Notes under the pieces: model-generated
Seen by the model: the letters and a program-made list of their open reading frames with translations, nothing else
Database searches by the model: none
Told to the model about the DNA's origin: nothing
Translations under genes and position numbers: made by a program
In this document: piece by piece, positions 44,942 through 53,788 of the stretch
Layout: each line of letters begins with the position of its first letter
Position numbering within the stretch: position 1 is the stretch's first letter
Origin: Myxococcales bacterium SG8_38
Lineage (GTDB): Bacteria > Myxococcota_A > Polyangia > Polyangiales > Houyiibacteriaceae
Length of the DNA stretch: 64,000 nucleotides
NCBI GenBank assembly: GCA_001303415.1
Contig: LJTN01000006.1
Span: 83,759-147,758 of the forward strand
Reading direction: 5' to 3'

Positions 44942-45093
44942 GGAGGACGGGTCGGGATGGGCAGCACAGCGAGGGGGCGGGAGCCTAGTGGTGTGGTGAC
45001 TTGAGGAGTCGGGCGAGCGGGTCCCGCTCGCGAGCTTGAGGAGTCGGGCGAGCGGGTCCCGCTCGCGAGCACGCCCGTCGCGACCCGTCCTCC
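44942..45093. repeat. 13-bp inverted repeat enclosing the tandem duplication
   Basis: GGAGGACGGGTCG at 44942-44954 and its exact reverse complement at 45081-45093 enclose 126 bp, which contain both copies of the 35-bp tandem repeat. A nine-base piece, AGGAGGACG, also occurs directly at 44711-44719 just left of the 185-bp element. Function unknown; the pair could be another terminus of a decayed mobile element. Confidence 0.65.
45001..45070. repeat. 35-bp tandem duplication with internal palindrome
   Basis: 45001-45035 and 45036-45070 are identical over all 35 bases. Each copy contains GCGAGCGGGTCCCGCTCGC, a 9-bp inverted repeat around one central base, which could fold as a GC-rich hairpin in DNA or RNA and may serve as a bidirectional terminator between the convergent genes. 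Confidence 0.9.
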
Positions 45094-45141
45094 GGGGATC
45101 GAGGTTGTGAGGTTCGGGCATCCGAGTCCGGTGTTGACGGC

Positions 45142-45795
45142 CTACTCGACCGGATCCGGCATGGGAAGCGCCGTGGCCTCGATGAGCTTGCCGGTCGTGG
45201 GCTCGGCTGCGGAGTAGACTTCGACGCGCATCGCCGTGAAGTCGACGAGGGTGAACGTTTGCTCGTTTTCACGGCAGATCGTCCCGGCGTTGATGACGGT
45301 CAGACCTGGAAACACTCGCACCATGCGTTCGTGCGTGTGGCCGCCGATCATGAACCGAACGTCGTCGTCCAGCATGAGCTCGCGAAGCGTGGGAATGTCT
45401 TGCAGCGCATAGCCCCGCGTGTCGGGAAGCAACCAGGCTTCATCGTCCGTGCCTACTCCATGGCACAGCAATGCCTTGCCGGCAGGAGTGACATAACGGC
45501 GTTCTCTCGGCAGGCTCTTTAGGAATGCGCGAGACGCCTCGTTGACCGTCTGGGTCGCCCTCTCGAGATTGCGGTGCTCGCCAGTCAACAACCAGCGCTC
45601 GTGGTTGCCGGCGACGCACTGCACGTTGCGGGCCTCGAGCATTGCTAGGGTCGCGTCCGCATCGCCCGGGCCGTCGACCAAATCGCCGACGCAAAGCACC
45701 GCATCGATGCCCATCGTTTCGAACGCATCGAGCACCCGGCCGAGTGTTTCGGACTCGCAGTGTACATCACCGACGACCCCTGCTCGTGCGAGCAT
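45142..45795 (-). CDS. YfcE-like metallophosphoesterase
   Basis: A 217-residue calcineurin-like phosphoesterase of the small YfcE/MJ0936 group. Metal ligands lie in VVGDVHCESE (D, H), CVGDLVDGPGD (GDxxD), VAGNHERWLL (GNHE), LLCHGVG and IGGHTHERM (GHTH). It is likely to hydrolyse phosphodiesters or phosphoprotein; the true substrate is unknown. I use ATG 45795; a GTG at 45810 is in frame. Divergent from serS. Confidence 0.85.
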   Translation of the reverse strand: MLARAGVVGDVHCESETLGRVLDAFETMGIDAVLCVGDLVDGPGDADATLAMLEARNVQCVAGNHERWLLTGEHRNLERATQTVNEASRAFLKSLPRERRYVTPAGKALLCHGVGTDDEAWLLPDTRGYALQDIPTLRELMLDDDVRFMIGGHTHERMVRVFPGLTVINAGTICRENEQTFTLVDFTAMRVEVYSAAEPTTGKLIEATALPMPDPVE

Positions 45796-45894
45796 GCCCG
45801 TGTGGCTCACGACTTCAACTTAGGCGTTTTCCAGGGGCAAGCCAAGAACCCGCGCGACTGGTGCATCAACGGCGGGTGTTGTAGACCCCGGCTC

Positions 45895-47220
45895 ATGCTC
45901 GATCTGCGCTACGTGAGCGAGAACCTGCCCGAGGTGAAGGCGGCCCTATTGCGCCGTGGGTTCACCGATGCCGAGCTCCTCGACCGGCTCGGCAGGCTTT
46001 CCGAGGAGCGGCGCAACCTGATTGCCAGCGTGGAGAGCCTGCGACAGGAGCGCAATGAGGCCAGCCAGGCGATGGCCAAGATCTCCGACAAGACGTCAGA
46101 AACGTTTCAAGCGAAGCGGGACAGGCTGCGCGCGCTCGGTGACGAGATCAAGCGTGGTGAGACGAAGCAAGTCGAGCTCGAAGGCGAGCTCGAAACCATA
46201 CTCCTCAACCTGCCGAACCTTCCGCGCCCCGACGTGCCGGACGGGCGTAGTGAACGAGACAACGTCGAGGTTCGCGTATGGGGCGACCAGCCGTCCTTCG
46301 GTTTCCAACCCCGCGATCACGTCGAGATCGGTTCCCAGCTCGGGATTCTCGACTTCGAGCGGGCCGCGAAGATCAGCGGCTCGAGATTCGTGATCCTCAA
46401 AGGGCTCGGCTCACGGCTCAATCGGGCGCTCATGCAATTCATGCTCGACGTGCACACCTCCGAGCACGGCTACGAAGAGGTGTGGCCTCCCGTCTTGGTC
46501 AAGGACAGTGCAATGCGAGGCACCAGCCAGCTGCCGAAGTTTGCCAAAGACGCGTTTCGCATCGCCAAGGACGAGGAGTGGGAGGCCCAGGCCGATGCGC
46601 GGGGACACGATCTCTATCTCGTACCCACGGCCGAGGTCCCGATCACCAATTTGCACGCGGACGAGATCGTCGCCGGGTCGGATTTGCCCCTTGCATACAC
46701 AGGGTACACCGCCTGTTTCAGGAGCGAGGCCGGGAGCTACGGCAAGGACACGCGAGGGATGATTCGCGTTCACCAGTTCGACAAGGTCGAGCTGGTCCGT
46801 TTCTGCCGTCCCGAACAAGGCGAGACGCAGCTCGAAATTCTGACGGGACACGCCGAGGCGATTCTCCAGAAGCTCGGCCTACATCATCGCGTCGTGGAGC
46901 TTTGTGCAGGCGACATGGGATTCGCCGCACAGAAGTCCTATGATCTCGAGGTCTGGCTGCCCGCGCAAAACGCGTACCGCGAGATCTCGAGCTGCTCATG
47001 GTTCGGAGACTTCCAGGCTCGCCGCATGAAGGCTCGATTTCGGCCCGATCCAAAGGCCAAACCGCAGCTACTGCACACGTTGAACGGGTCGGGTCTGGCG
47101 ATTGGGCGAACCGTGGTCGCCATCCTCGAGCAGAACCAGCAAGCGGACGGAGCCGTGACCATACCCGAGGTGCTGGTGCCCTACATGGGCGGCGTCGAGC
47201 GCATCCCGCCCGTCTCATGA
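45895..47220 (+). CDS. serS: Seryl-tRNA synthetase
   Basis: A 441-residue class II synthetase charging tRNA-Ser. An N-terminal coiled-coil arm (about residues 25-100) is followed by the catalytic domain with GTSQLPKFAKDAFRI, the motif 2 region YTACFRSEAGSYGKDTRGMIR and the motif 3 region LNGSGLAIGRTVVAILE. Start at ATG 45895 (MLDLRYV); upstream in-frame codons overlap the divergent phosphoesterase. Length is normal. It ends with an ATGA overlap with murB. Confidence 0.97.
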   Translation: MLDLRYVSENLPEVKAALLRRGFTDAELLDRLGRLSEERRNLIASVESLRQERNEASQAMAKISDKTSETFQAKRDRLRALGDEIKRGETKQVELEGELETILLNLPNLPRPDVPDGRSERDNVEVRVWGDQPSFGFQPRDHVEIGSQLGILDFERAAKISGSRFVILKGLGSRLNRALMQFMLDVHTSEHGYEEVWPPVLVKDSAMRGTSQLPKFAKDAFRIAKDEEWEAQADARGHDLYLVPTAEVPITNLHADEIVAGSDLPLAYTGYTACFRSEAGSYGKDTRGMIRVHQFDKVELVRFCRPEQGETQLEILTGHAEAILQKLGLHHRVVELCAGDMGFAAQKSYDLEVWLPAQNAYREISSCSWFGDFQARRMKARFRPDPKAKPQLLHTLNGSGLAIGRTVVAILEQNQQADGAVTIPEVLVPYMGGVERIPPVS

Positions 47221-48263
47221 CTGCCCTCGCGATTCAGCGCGAGGTTCCGCTCGCTCCGCTCACGACCTTGGAGCTGGGGGGGCCCGCGAAGCATTTCATT
47301 AGGGCGGAGGACGAGCAGACCTTGGTCGCAGCGCTTCGCTGGGCTGCCGAGCGGGAGCTTCGTTCGACGATCTTGGCGGGCGGCTCCAACGTGATCGTGC
47401 CTGACCGAGGCTACGACGGCCTCGTGATCCACATGAAAATCGGTGGGCTCGATTTCTACGAGGGCGGCGCGGTGCAAGTCGGGGCCGGGGTGCCTTGGGA
47501 AGCCGTGGTCGATGGCGCCGTGTCGCGTGGTTGGGCTGGGCTCGAGTGCTTGACCGGGATTCCCGGCTCGACGGGCGCGACGCCGATTCAAAACGTCGGT
47601 GCGTACGGGCAAGAGGTGGCCGAGGTCATCGAGCACGTGCGCGTCCTGCACCGCGACACGCTTTCGTTCGACACATGGAAGCCCGAGGAATGCGGGTTTT
47701 CGTATCGCGGCAGCCGGTTCAAGCGCGACCCCGATCGCTTCGTCGTGTGCGCCGTTTGCTTCGCGCTTCGGCCCGGAGGACCCGGGACGGTTCGATACGC
47801 GGAGCTCGAAAACGCCCTACCCCCCGGGGCCTCCCTCACGGAGATACGGCGCGCCGTGCTCGAGCTGCGCCGCCGTAAGTCGATGGTCCTCGACCCAAAC
47901 GATCCCAATCGACGCTCCGCCGGCTCCTTCTTCTTGAACCCCGTGGTGCCGGTCGCAGTCGCCGATCGAATTGCGGAGCAGGCCGCTCGGGAGGGTCTCG
48001 TGGCCCGACCCGCCGACTGTCCGCGATTTGCCGCCGAGCCGGGACTCGTAAAGCTTGCGGCCGGCTGGCTCATCGAAAAGGCGGGCATTGCCAAGGGGAC
48101 CCGCCGCGGGGCGGTCGGCGTTTCGAGCAATCATGCGCTCTGCCTCGTCCACCACGGCGGAGGCACGACCGCCGAGCTGCTCGCTTTTGCAGAGGAGATT
48201 CAGGCGCGTGTCGAGGCGCGCTTTGGCGTCATTCTCGAGCGCGAGCCCCAGTTCTTGGCCTGA
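47217..48263 (+). CDS. murB: UDP-N-acetylenolpyruvoylglucosamine reductase
   Basis: A 348-residue FAD enzyme reducing UDP-GlcNAc-enolpyruvate to UDP-MurNAc in peptidoglycan synthesis. FAD contacts appear in LAGGSNVIVPDRGYDGLVI and GIPGSTGATPIQNVGAYGQE; the proton-donor Ser is in RRSAGSFFLNPVV, where GSFFxNP is the family hallmark, and the C-terminal acidic residue is in LEREPQ. The long loop and Tyr region suggest type I MurB. ATG at 47217 overlaps the serS stop as ATGA. Confidence 0.95.
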   Translation: MTALAIQREVPLAPLTTLELGGPAKHFIRAEDEQTLVAALRWAAERELRSTILAGGSNVIVPDRGYDGLVIHMKIGGLDFYEGGAVQVGAGVPWEAVVDGAVSRGWAGLECLTGIPGSTGATPIQNVGAYGQEVAEVIEHVRVLHRDTLSFDTWKPEECGFSYRGSRFKRDPDRFVVCAVCFALRPGGPGTVRYAELENALPPGASLTEIRRAVLELRRRKSMVLDPNDPNRRSAGSFFLNPVVPVAVADRIAEQAAREGLVARPADCPRFAAEPGLVKLAAGWLIEKAGIAKGTRRGAVGVSSNHALCLVHHGGGTTAELLAFAEEIQARVEARFGVILEREPQFLA

Positions 48264-48277
48264 ACGCGACCGCTTGC

Positions 48278-49432
48278 TCACTGCTCTTCGAAGGGATCGC
48301 TGAATGCGGGATTGGTGCGCAGCGCTTCGTCAGTGAGCGCCCGCAAGAATGCGATCAAGTCTTGCTTCTCTTGTTCGGTGATGGCGAAGCCGTTCAAGAG
48401 CGCGCTCTTGTTGGGGTTGTCCCTGCCGTCGCCTGCATAGGGGCCGCTTTCGATGTGCCGCCCGCCGCGCGCGTAGTGGTCAATGACCTCCTCGAGCGTT
48501 TCGATCGAGCCGTCATGCATGTACGGCGCGGTGAGCGCGATGTTGCGAAGGCTCGGCGGCTTGAAACGGCCCTTGTCGGCTGGGTCACCCGTGGTGTCGA
48601 AGAGGCCTTCGTTTCCCGGGGGGTAGCTTCCCTGCTCGTCCAGATTGTAGAGCCCGTTGTTCATGAAGAACTTTTGATCGAACACTTGCCCGGCGTCGTC
48701 GGAAGACTGCGAAAACAAGAAACCGCCATGGCAATGAAAGCACTCGAAGGCATCGGCGACGCCGGCCTCGTTGGTGCCGCCGAAGAACAAGGCCATACCG
48801 CGCTGCTCCGATTCGTTCAGCGCAGTGCTATCGCCTTGCTGCCACCGATCGACCTTCGAGTTGAAGCTGGTGATCGAGCGCTGGAACGCGCCAAGCGCCT
48901 TGGTGATGCTGTCGAGATTGATCGAATCTCGCTCATCGGGAAAGGCAGCCGCGAACATCTCCAGATATCGCGCGTCATTGCGCAGGCGCTCGAGCAACTC
49001 GTCTTCGCGATTGGCCATACCGAGCTCGACGGGATCCTCGCCGAACATCGGCACGAGCGCTTGCCGTTCCAGCCTCACCAGGGTTTCGTTCGCCCACGTC
49101 AACGAGGCGGCGTAGCCGGCATTGGCGATGCTCATCGAGCCGCGCGGATGCATCTGTCCGGTCGACCCCACCGCCTGGGGAAGCCCGTCGGTGAAAGCGA
49201 GCTCCTGCATGTGGCAGGTCCCACAGCTTTGGGTTTGATTGCCGGAGAGCCTCTTGTCGTAAAACAAGAATCTTCCGAGCTCGACCTTTTCGACGCTCAT
49301 CGGGTTGTCATCGGGGACCCGTGGCTCGGGAACGGTGTCCGGGAGGTCCCAGACCCATTTCTCGGCGGCATCGCTGCCGCCGCAGCCCACCGCGAGCAGC
49401 ACGAAGACAAAAACGGAAGTGAAGCGTCTCAT
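48278..49432 (-). CDS. mbnH: MbnH-like di-haem peroxidase-family enzyme (lipoprotein)
   Basis: A 384-residue periplasmic protein with a lipobox (LAVGC, residue about 17) and two c-type haem motifs, CGTCH (about residue 70) and CFHCH (about residue 233), as in the MauG/cytochrome c peroxidase family. The C-terminal PPSLRNIALTAPYMHDGSIETLEEVIDHY is family-typical (given here as PPSLRNIA and PYMHDGSIETLEEVI). Its neighbour is an MbnP-like protein, which fits the di-haem member of the metallo-mystery pair; in the Methylosinus system MbnH oxidises a Trp of MbnP to kynurenine. The role here is inferred from that pairing. Confidence 0.88.
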   Translation of the reverse strand: MRRFTSVFVFVLLAVGCGGSDAAEKWVWDLPDTVPEPRVPDDNPMSVEKVELGRFLFYDKRLSGNQTQSCGTCHMQELAFTDGLPQAVGSTGQMHPRGSMSIANAGYAASLTWANETLVRLERQALVPMFGEDPVELGMANREDELLERLRNDARYLEMFAAAFPDERDSINLDSITKALGAFQRSITSFNSKVDRWQQGDSTALNESEQRGMALFFGGTNEAGVADAFECFHCHGGFLFSQSSDDAGQVFDQKFFMNNGLYNLDEQGSYPPGNEGLFDTTGDPADKGRFKPPSLRNIALTAPYMHDGSIETLEEVIDHYARGGRHIESGPYAGDGRDNPNKSALLNGFAITEQEKQDLIAFLRALTDEALRTNPAFSDPFEEQ

Positions 49433-49463
49433 CGACCCAAGGCTATAAGGCTATAGGCTCAGC

Positions 49464-50285
49464 TCACTCCGCGGAGAAGAAGGACTGGGTTCCGGCAGTG
49501 GAGCCGCCAAAAGGCAAACCTAGGTTCTCGAACAGCGGTCCGCAATCGCTGTCCATGGGGCCCGCCATGCAACCAACGGGCGTATCCGCCTGATTTTCCT
49601 GGATAGCTGCGCCGTCGACGAGTGCCGCAAAATCCGCCACGACGGTGTCCACCGCCGGATCGAACGCCGCGAGCTCGACATCCACCCGGTTGGGGGTGCT
49701 GCACGACGTGGTGCCGCCGGCCACGGGGTCGCCATCACAACCGGTGCTTCCGAGGTGCATGCGCCAATCGGTCATGCTGAAGGTCCCCGAGTCGATCCGC
49801 AGGAACTTGTAGCCGCCCTGCCAGTCCCATTGCATGGGGGTGAGATTCAGCGGGCTTGGGGCGGTGGCGGGGTTTTCGTGATTGAGCTCGAAGGGCACGC
49901 CCATCTTGAAGCGAAGGCCGTCATAGACGCCGGCTGGTACGGTGCCGGTCACCATCTCGTTCATCGGCTCGTTTCCGAGATCGGTGCACCCATCCTCGAA
50001 GTCGAGCAGCGCCACGTTGCTGGTCTGCCACTCGTTGCTATCGAGCGTGACGGCCACGTACTCGCCATCGGCGTTCCTCAGCTCCACGTCTTGCACGTAG
50101 AACCGGAAGTCGCTGAGCTGAAGCGAGCTGTCATCCGACCCGAGGTTGTCATAGGTCTCGTTGCAGACGAAGTCTTGCGCCCCGACCTTGGCGGCGAACT
50201 CGATCGCTACTGCCTCGCTGTCGCTGTCACCACATCCAGCGCCTGCCCAGGCAAACGCAATCAAGAGAATCGTCGTCTTTCTCAT
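49464..50285 (-). CDS. mbnP: MbnP-family metal-binding lipoprotein
   Basis: A 273-residue lipoprotein (lipobox GAGC near residue 18). It has the four-Cys pattern of the metallo-mystery pair family, with cysteines in DFVCNETYDN, FEDGCTDLG, GSTGCDGDP and TSCSTPNRVDV. The block PMQWDWQGGYKFLRID, rich in Trp, is the likely site of the partner enzyme's oxidation, and ELNHENPATAP lies before it. The known relative binds copper using a Trp-derived kynurenine. It is 31 bp upstream of mbnH and shares its strand, so co-expression is likely. Confidence 0.87.
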   Translation of the reverse strand: MRKTTILLIAFAWAGAGCGDSDSEAVAIEFAAKVGAQDFVCNETYDNLGSDDSSLQLSDFRFYVQDVELRNADGEYVAVTLDSNEWQTSNVALLDFEDGCTDLGNEPMNEMVTGTVPAGVYDGLRFKMGVPFELNHENPATAPSPLNLTPMQWDWQGGYKFLRIDSGTFSMTDWRMHLGSTGCDGDPVAGGTTSCSTPNRVDVELAAFDPAVDTVVADFAALVDGAAIQENQADTPVGCMAGPMDSDCGPLFENLGLPFGGSTAGTQSFFSAE

Positions 50286-50303
50286 GCTCTCATGTCTCCG
50301 GTC

Positions 50304-51032
50304 TCAAAGCCCGGACGTCCCGTAGGAACGCAGGGCGGTCAATGAAGATCGTATGTTGTCGGTTATCTGTCGTTGCACCGTGCCGGCGTCTCCCTCGGCG
50401 AAATCGATGCCGTCGAACCACGCCGTATGGTCGATCGCGATCGAGACGCCCTCGAGGACCGGACGGTCGAAGACCAACGGCTCATCGAACGGCAATTCGC
50501 ATGGCAGCGTTTCCGAAATGCCCACGGTGACCGGCCATGCCTCCGCGCTGACCCCGTCTTCGATGCGCGCGACGATCAGGACGCTATGGCGCATCATGTC
50601 GAGGCTCTCCTCGGTCAGGCCTTCCGCATCTTCGTCCGCGGGCATGCCGGTGAAGCGGATGCCGCAATAGCTTCCAGGGGGCGGTCGCAGCGTCCCTGCG
50701 AAGACGGGCATTCCTGCGCTTTCCATCAGATCGAGGACCAGCGGCACGCCGAGGCTCGTCGGCGTGCTCAGCTCGTGGGCGCGGGCGCGCGCGGGTCCGA
50801 TGAGCTCCCAAAAATGCGACGCGAGGCTCTCGCATGGGACGAGCTTCACCTGGCCGACCGCGATCAAAGCGCGCTCCAAGCGCACGCGGTAGCCCATGTC
50901 CGTGCGAATCTCCGCAGGGGTTGCCTCGGGCTGATAGGCGATGTCGAGCTCGATCCCGTCGCTCACGTGCATGCAATGCGGCAACGACGACGCGCAACAA
51001 AGGGCGATCACCCACGGCAGCTTAGATCTCAT
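50304..51032 (-). CDS. Secreted protein, possibly lipoprotein, in the mbn cluster
   Basis: A 242-residue protein with a signal peptide and a possible lipobox (SLPHC near residue 20). The mature part is beta-rich with no recognised motif; it contains RVRLERALIAVGQVKLVPC and GSYCGIRFTGMPAD, a layout similar to the first half of MbnP-like proteins. The ATG at 51032 overlaps the outer-membrane gene's 3' end by 11 bp. It may carry or bind the same metal as MbnP. Function unknown. Confidence 0.65.
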   Translation of the reverse strand: MRSKLPWVIALCCASSLPHCMHVSDGIELDIAYQPEATPAEIRTDMGYRVRLERALIAVGQVKLVPCESLASHFWELIGPARARAHELSTPTSLGVPLVLDLMESAGMPVFAGTLRPPPGSYCGIRFTGMPADEDAEGLTEESLDMMRHSVLIVARIEDGVSAEAWPVTVGISETLPCELPFDEPLVFDRPVLEGVSIAIDHTAWFDGIDFAEGDAGTVQRQITDNIRSSLTALRSYGTSGL

Positions 51033-51912
51033 AGACCAACCCTGCGGTGATCGCGAAGCCTTCGCGGTGATTGCCATCGAGCCTTTGGATCAGCGGCAAC
51101 GCTGCGGTGGCGTGCACGAGCACCTTTTCGTGGGGCAACCCGATGAGACCCAGCGTGCCGTAGGTGATGTGGCCACCCGTGTCTGGGTCACGGACCCCAC
51201 CGATGTATCCGGGCCGATCGATGCGAAACTCCATCCCGGCCTGAAACCCGAGGAACCGCCATGGCTGAAACTGGCTGAGCACCGTCTGGCGAACGCTGAT
51301 TCCGGTCAGTGTGTCTGCGGTGCCCTTCGTCGGAAAGATCCCGACCGAAGAAACGTAGACCGACCAAGGATCCAAGAACATCGTGTAGGAGAGACCCGCA
51401 ATCGGATCCCAAGAGCCGGTTCCAGCTTGAAACTCCAGGGGCAGCGCCACGCCCTCTGCATCGGTCTCTACGGCGCCGGTGGGAAACTCGAGACCCCCGA
51501 TGAGGCTCACCAAATGCCGCGGCGCGAACTTGCGATCCCGCCACACGACGCCCCGCAAGCGCATCTCCATATCGCCCGGCGCCCAGATGTCCGCCTCCGC
51601 GAGATTGACGGCCGTCACCAACCGGTGAACCAAAGGCATCATCAGCGAGATAGTCAATCGGTCGATCGGGGAGTATGCGCCCGCCAACTCCATGCGCTGC
51701 TCCGACAGGGAGAGCTCGTCGACACCGGGCTCGCCGAGTCGATCGTTTCGATGACGCACGGTGGCCGACGTGCGAAAGCGATTGGCCTGGGGCTGCTCAA
51801 AGCCAACGATCGTGAGCGTCGGATCTCCCACCGAGCAGGTTCCGCACGCGTAAGCATCCGCGGCGATCCCTGCCGGCAGCAGCAGAGCCGCGAGCATCCA
51901 GTAACCCTTCAC
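51022..51912 (-). CDS. Predicted outer-membrane beta-barrel protein in the mbn cluster
   Basis: A 296-residue exported protein with a signal peptide (residues 1-22), then YACGTCSVGDPTLTI, a Cys pair typical of the start of outer-membrane transporter-like proteins found near metal genes. The rest alternates short amphipathic strands with turns and ends GFAITAGLVYEI with a final hydrophobic residue, as expected of a barrel. It starts at GTG 51912 and is first of the four mbn-cluster genes. A role in metal passage across the outer membrane is inferred. Confidence 0.68.
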   Translation of the reverse strand: MKGYWMLAALLLPAGIAADAYACGTCSVGDPTLTIVGFEQPQANRFRTSATVRHRNDRLGEPGVDELSLSEQRMELAGAYSPIDRLTISLMMPLVHRLVTAVNLAEADIWAPGDMEMRLRGVVWRDRKFAPRHLVSLIGGLEFPTGAVETDAEGVALPLEFQAGTGSWDPIAGLSYTMFLDPWSVYVSSVGIFPTKGTADTLTGISVRQTVLSQFQPWRFLGFQAGMEFRIDRPGYIGGVRDPDTGGHITYGTLGLIGLPHEKVLVHATAALPLIQRLDGNHREGFAITAGLVYEI

Positions 51913-51969
51913 CCCGCGAGCTTAGGTGTGCGGGCCCCACCGTTGCATGCGGCAAATCGTCGCAGCGGC

Positions 51970-52542
51970 TCACCGAGGCGTCGGAAACTTCGAGAGCTTG
52001 CGCTGGAGGGAACGCCGGTGAATGCCCAATCTTTCCGCGGCCTTGGTGATGTTGCCATCGCAATCGGTCAGGACTCGCTGGATGTGCTCCCACTCGACCC
52101 GCGCGAGGGACGGCGTTTGCGGCGCCTCGCCTTGTCGGATCGCGTCTGGCACCTCGGGGCCTGGCGTCCGCTCGAACGCGGCGATGACCTCGTCGACGTC
52201 TGCAGGCTTGGTCAAATAGTGCGTGGCGCCGAGCCGCACCGCCTCGAGCGCAGTCGCGATGCTTCCGTAGCCGGTCAGCACGACGATCTTGGTGGATGGA
52301 TCGATGTGGTGCAGCTCCCGGACCACCTCCAGACCCGACTTGCCGGGCATGCGCAGATCGACGACCGCGTACTCGGTGCTGTCGCTGGCGGCGGTGCGCA
52401 TGGCAGCGTCGTAGCCGTCGGCTTGCTGCACCTCATATCCACGTTCCTCGAAGGCGCGCGCCATCCGCGAGCGAAACCGCGCGTCGTCATCGACCAGCAG
52501 GATCGACGGTTTGGGCGCGACGTTGTCGTTTGGGTGGGTCAT
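51970..52542 (-). CDS. regA: RegA/PrrA/ActR-type response regulator
   Basis: A 190-residue regulator: receiver domain with ILLVDDDARF, the phosphorylated Asp in AVVDLRMPGKSG, and LTKPADVDE; then a short linker and a Fis-type helix-turn-helix ending NITKAAERLGIHRRSLQRKL, as in RegA/PrrA. It controls redox-dependent genes in proteobacteria. Its ATG overlaps the sensor kinase stop as ATGA. Confidence 0.93.
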   Translation of the reverse strand: MTHPNDNVAPKPSILLVDDDARFRSRMARAFEERGYEVQQADGYDAAMRTAASDSTEYAVVDLRMPGKSGLEVVRELHHIDPSTKIVVLTGYGSIATALEAVRLGATHYLTKPADVDEVIAAFERTPGPEVPDAIRQGEAPQTPSLARVEWEHIQRVLTDCDGNITKAAERLGIHRRSLQRKLSKFPTPR

Positions 52543-53780
52543 GAGCGCTGCGGCAGCGCGATCCGGATCTTCGTGCCTCGTCCGATTGCCGACTCGATCA
52601 CGAAATCGCCACCCAGCGAGTCTACGAGCGTCCGTGCCAAGAACAACCCCAGGCCCATTCGATCGGCTTCCCTCTTGGTCGTGAAGAAGGGATCGGTCGC
52701 GCGCTTCAACGTGTCTTCGCTCATCCCAAGGCCTTCGTCCGTGAAAACCAGCTCCACCCCTCCGTCACGATCTGCGATGTGCAACGAGACACGTCCCGTC
52801 TCACACTCATCGAAGCCGTTGCGCGCGATGTTCTCGACCATCTGCACGAATGCTTCCTCGGGCACCTCCAGGCTCGCCACTTCGCTATGTGTTTCCCATC
52901 GGCGTGCCTGCTCGTCGCTTAGCCGCCTTCGCACCTCCTCGAACAGCGTCTCCACCGGCAAGGACCGCAGTGTCTCGCCCACGTGCTGGCCGCCGGCGGC
53001 GGACATCCGGTCTAGGACGGCCCGGCATCGTTCGAGCTCCTCCCGAATTAGCTCCGCGTCTTGCGCGAGCGCTTCGCCGTCGGGCACCGTGCCGGCCCGG
53101 CGCTCGATTTCTTTGGCTGCCACCGCGATGGTTCCGAGAGGGGTCCCCAGCTCATGTGCCGCTCCCGCCGCGAGCGTCGCAATCGAGGCGAGCTTGCCCC
53201 ACCGATGAGTTCGCTCCTCGGCCTCGGCGAGCGCCCGTTCTCTTTTTCGAAGCTCGAGCGAGAGCTGGCTCACGAAATACGTGATCAATGCGACGGCCAG
53301 CACGAAGGCGACGAACATGCCGTAGAGGTGCGTCTGAAAGCCTTCGGCATGGGCACCGTGGCCGAGACCGGTGCCCGGCCCACCAACGACGAAGAGGGCT
53401 GCGAAGGAGACGACGGAGAGGCCCGCGATGGCCCAGGTCCAACGCGGCGCGAGCATCACGGCGGACATGGCGATGTACACCACGTAGAACACGCTGAAGG
53501 GGTTGGTGGAACCGCCGGACAGATACAGCAGTCCCGTCAGCAACGCGATGTCGAGCACCAGGAACACACTCAAATGGCCGGCTCGGTCCTTGCGTGAAGC
53601 CAACCATGCGTTCGAGATCGCCCCGATCGCCACCAGGATCGTCATCGAGCCGAGTGGCAAGGGGACGCCCAATGCCTCCGTGGCGATGAGGATCGACGCC
53701 ACCTCGATGGCGAGCGCTCCCCAGCGCATCCGCGCCAGCCACTCGGCCCCAGCGGATTGCGCTCGATCTTCCACGTTCAC
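52539..53780 (-). CDS. regB: RegB/PrrB-type sensor histidine kinase
   Basis: A 413-residue kinase. Six hydrophobic segments fill about residues 20-180 (ALGVPLPLGSMTILVAIGAI onward). The H-box is AAGAAHELGTPLGTIAV, the RegB-specific form, and the ATP domain has NIARNGFDE, FTDEGLGMS and GLGLFLARTLVDSLGG. Start is uncertain: GTG 53780 is preferred, nine bases after the dnaK stop; the frame continues upstream into dnaK. RegB senses the redox state of the respiratory chain. Linkage to dnaK is unusual. Confidence 0.88.
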   Translation of the reverse strand: MNVEDRAQSAGAEWLARMRWGALAIEVASILIATEALGVPLPLGSMTILVAIGAISNAWLASRKDRAGHLSVFLVLDIALLTGLLYLSGGSTNPFSVFYVVYIAMSAVMLAPRWTWAIAGLSVVSFAALFVVGGPGTGLGHGAHAEGFQTHLYGMFVAFVLAVALITYFVSQLSLELRKRERALAEAEERTHRWGKLASIATLAAGAAHELGTPLGTIAVAAKEIERRAGTVPDGEALAQDAELIREELERCRAVLDRMSAAGGQHVGETLRSLPVETLFEEVRRRLSDEQARRWETHSEVASLEVPEEAFVQMVENIARNGFDECETGRVSLHIADRDGGVELVFTDEGLGMSEDTLKRATDPFFTTKREADRMGLGLFLARTLVDSLGGDFVIESAIGRGTKIRIALPQRS

Positions 53781-53788
53781 GAGTCGGT

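Larger units (their letters stand above)
44682..45141. other. Gene-free, repeat-rich spacer between convergent genes
   Basis: 460 bp between the convergent stops of the ABC permease and the metallophosphoesterase. No open frame here has a plausible start, composition or neighbour context. It contains a 185-bp element with inverted ends, a 35-bp perfect tandem duplication and a 13-bp inverted pair enclosing the duplication, each listed separately. Confidence 0.85.

Noticed and set aside
44711-44949. AGGAGGACG at 44711 and 44941 as target-site duplication of the 185-bp element
   Set aside because: The two copies lie 15-21 bases away from the element ends rather than adjoining them, and the motif recurs inverted at 45081-45093, so it is more likely part of another repeat.
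44779-44988. Small open frames of 65-70 codons in the repeat-rich spacer
   Set aside because: They run through the inverted-repeat element in more than one frame, have no ribosome site and no protein-like composition.
45001-45070. Short direct repeat as a CRISPR array
   Set aside because: Only two copies, directly adjacent with no spacer, and no cas genes nearby.
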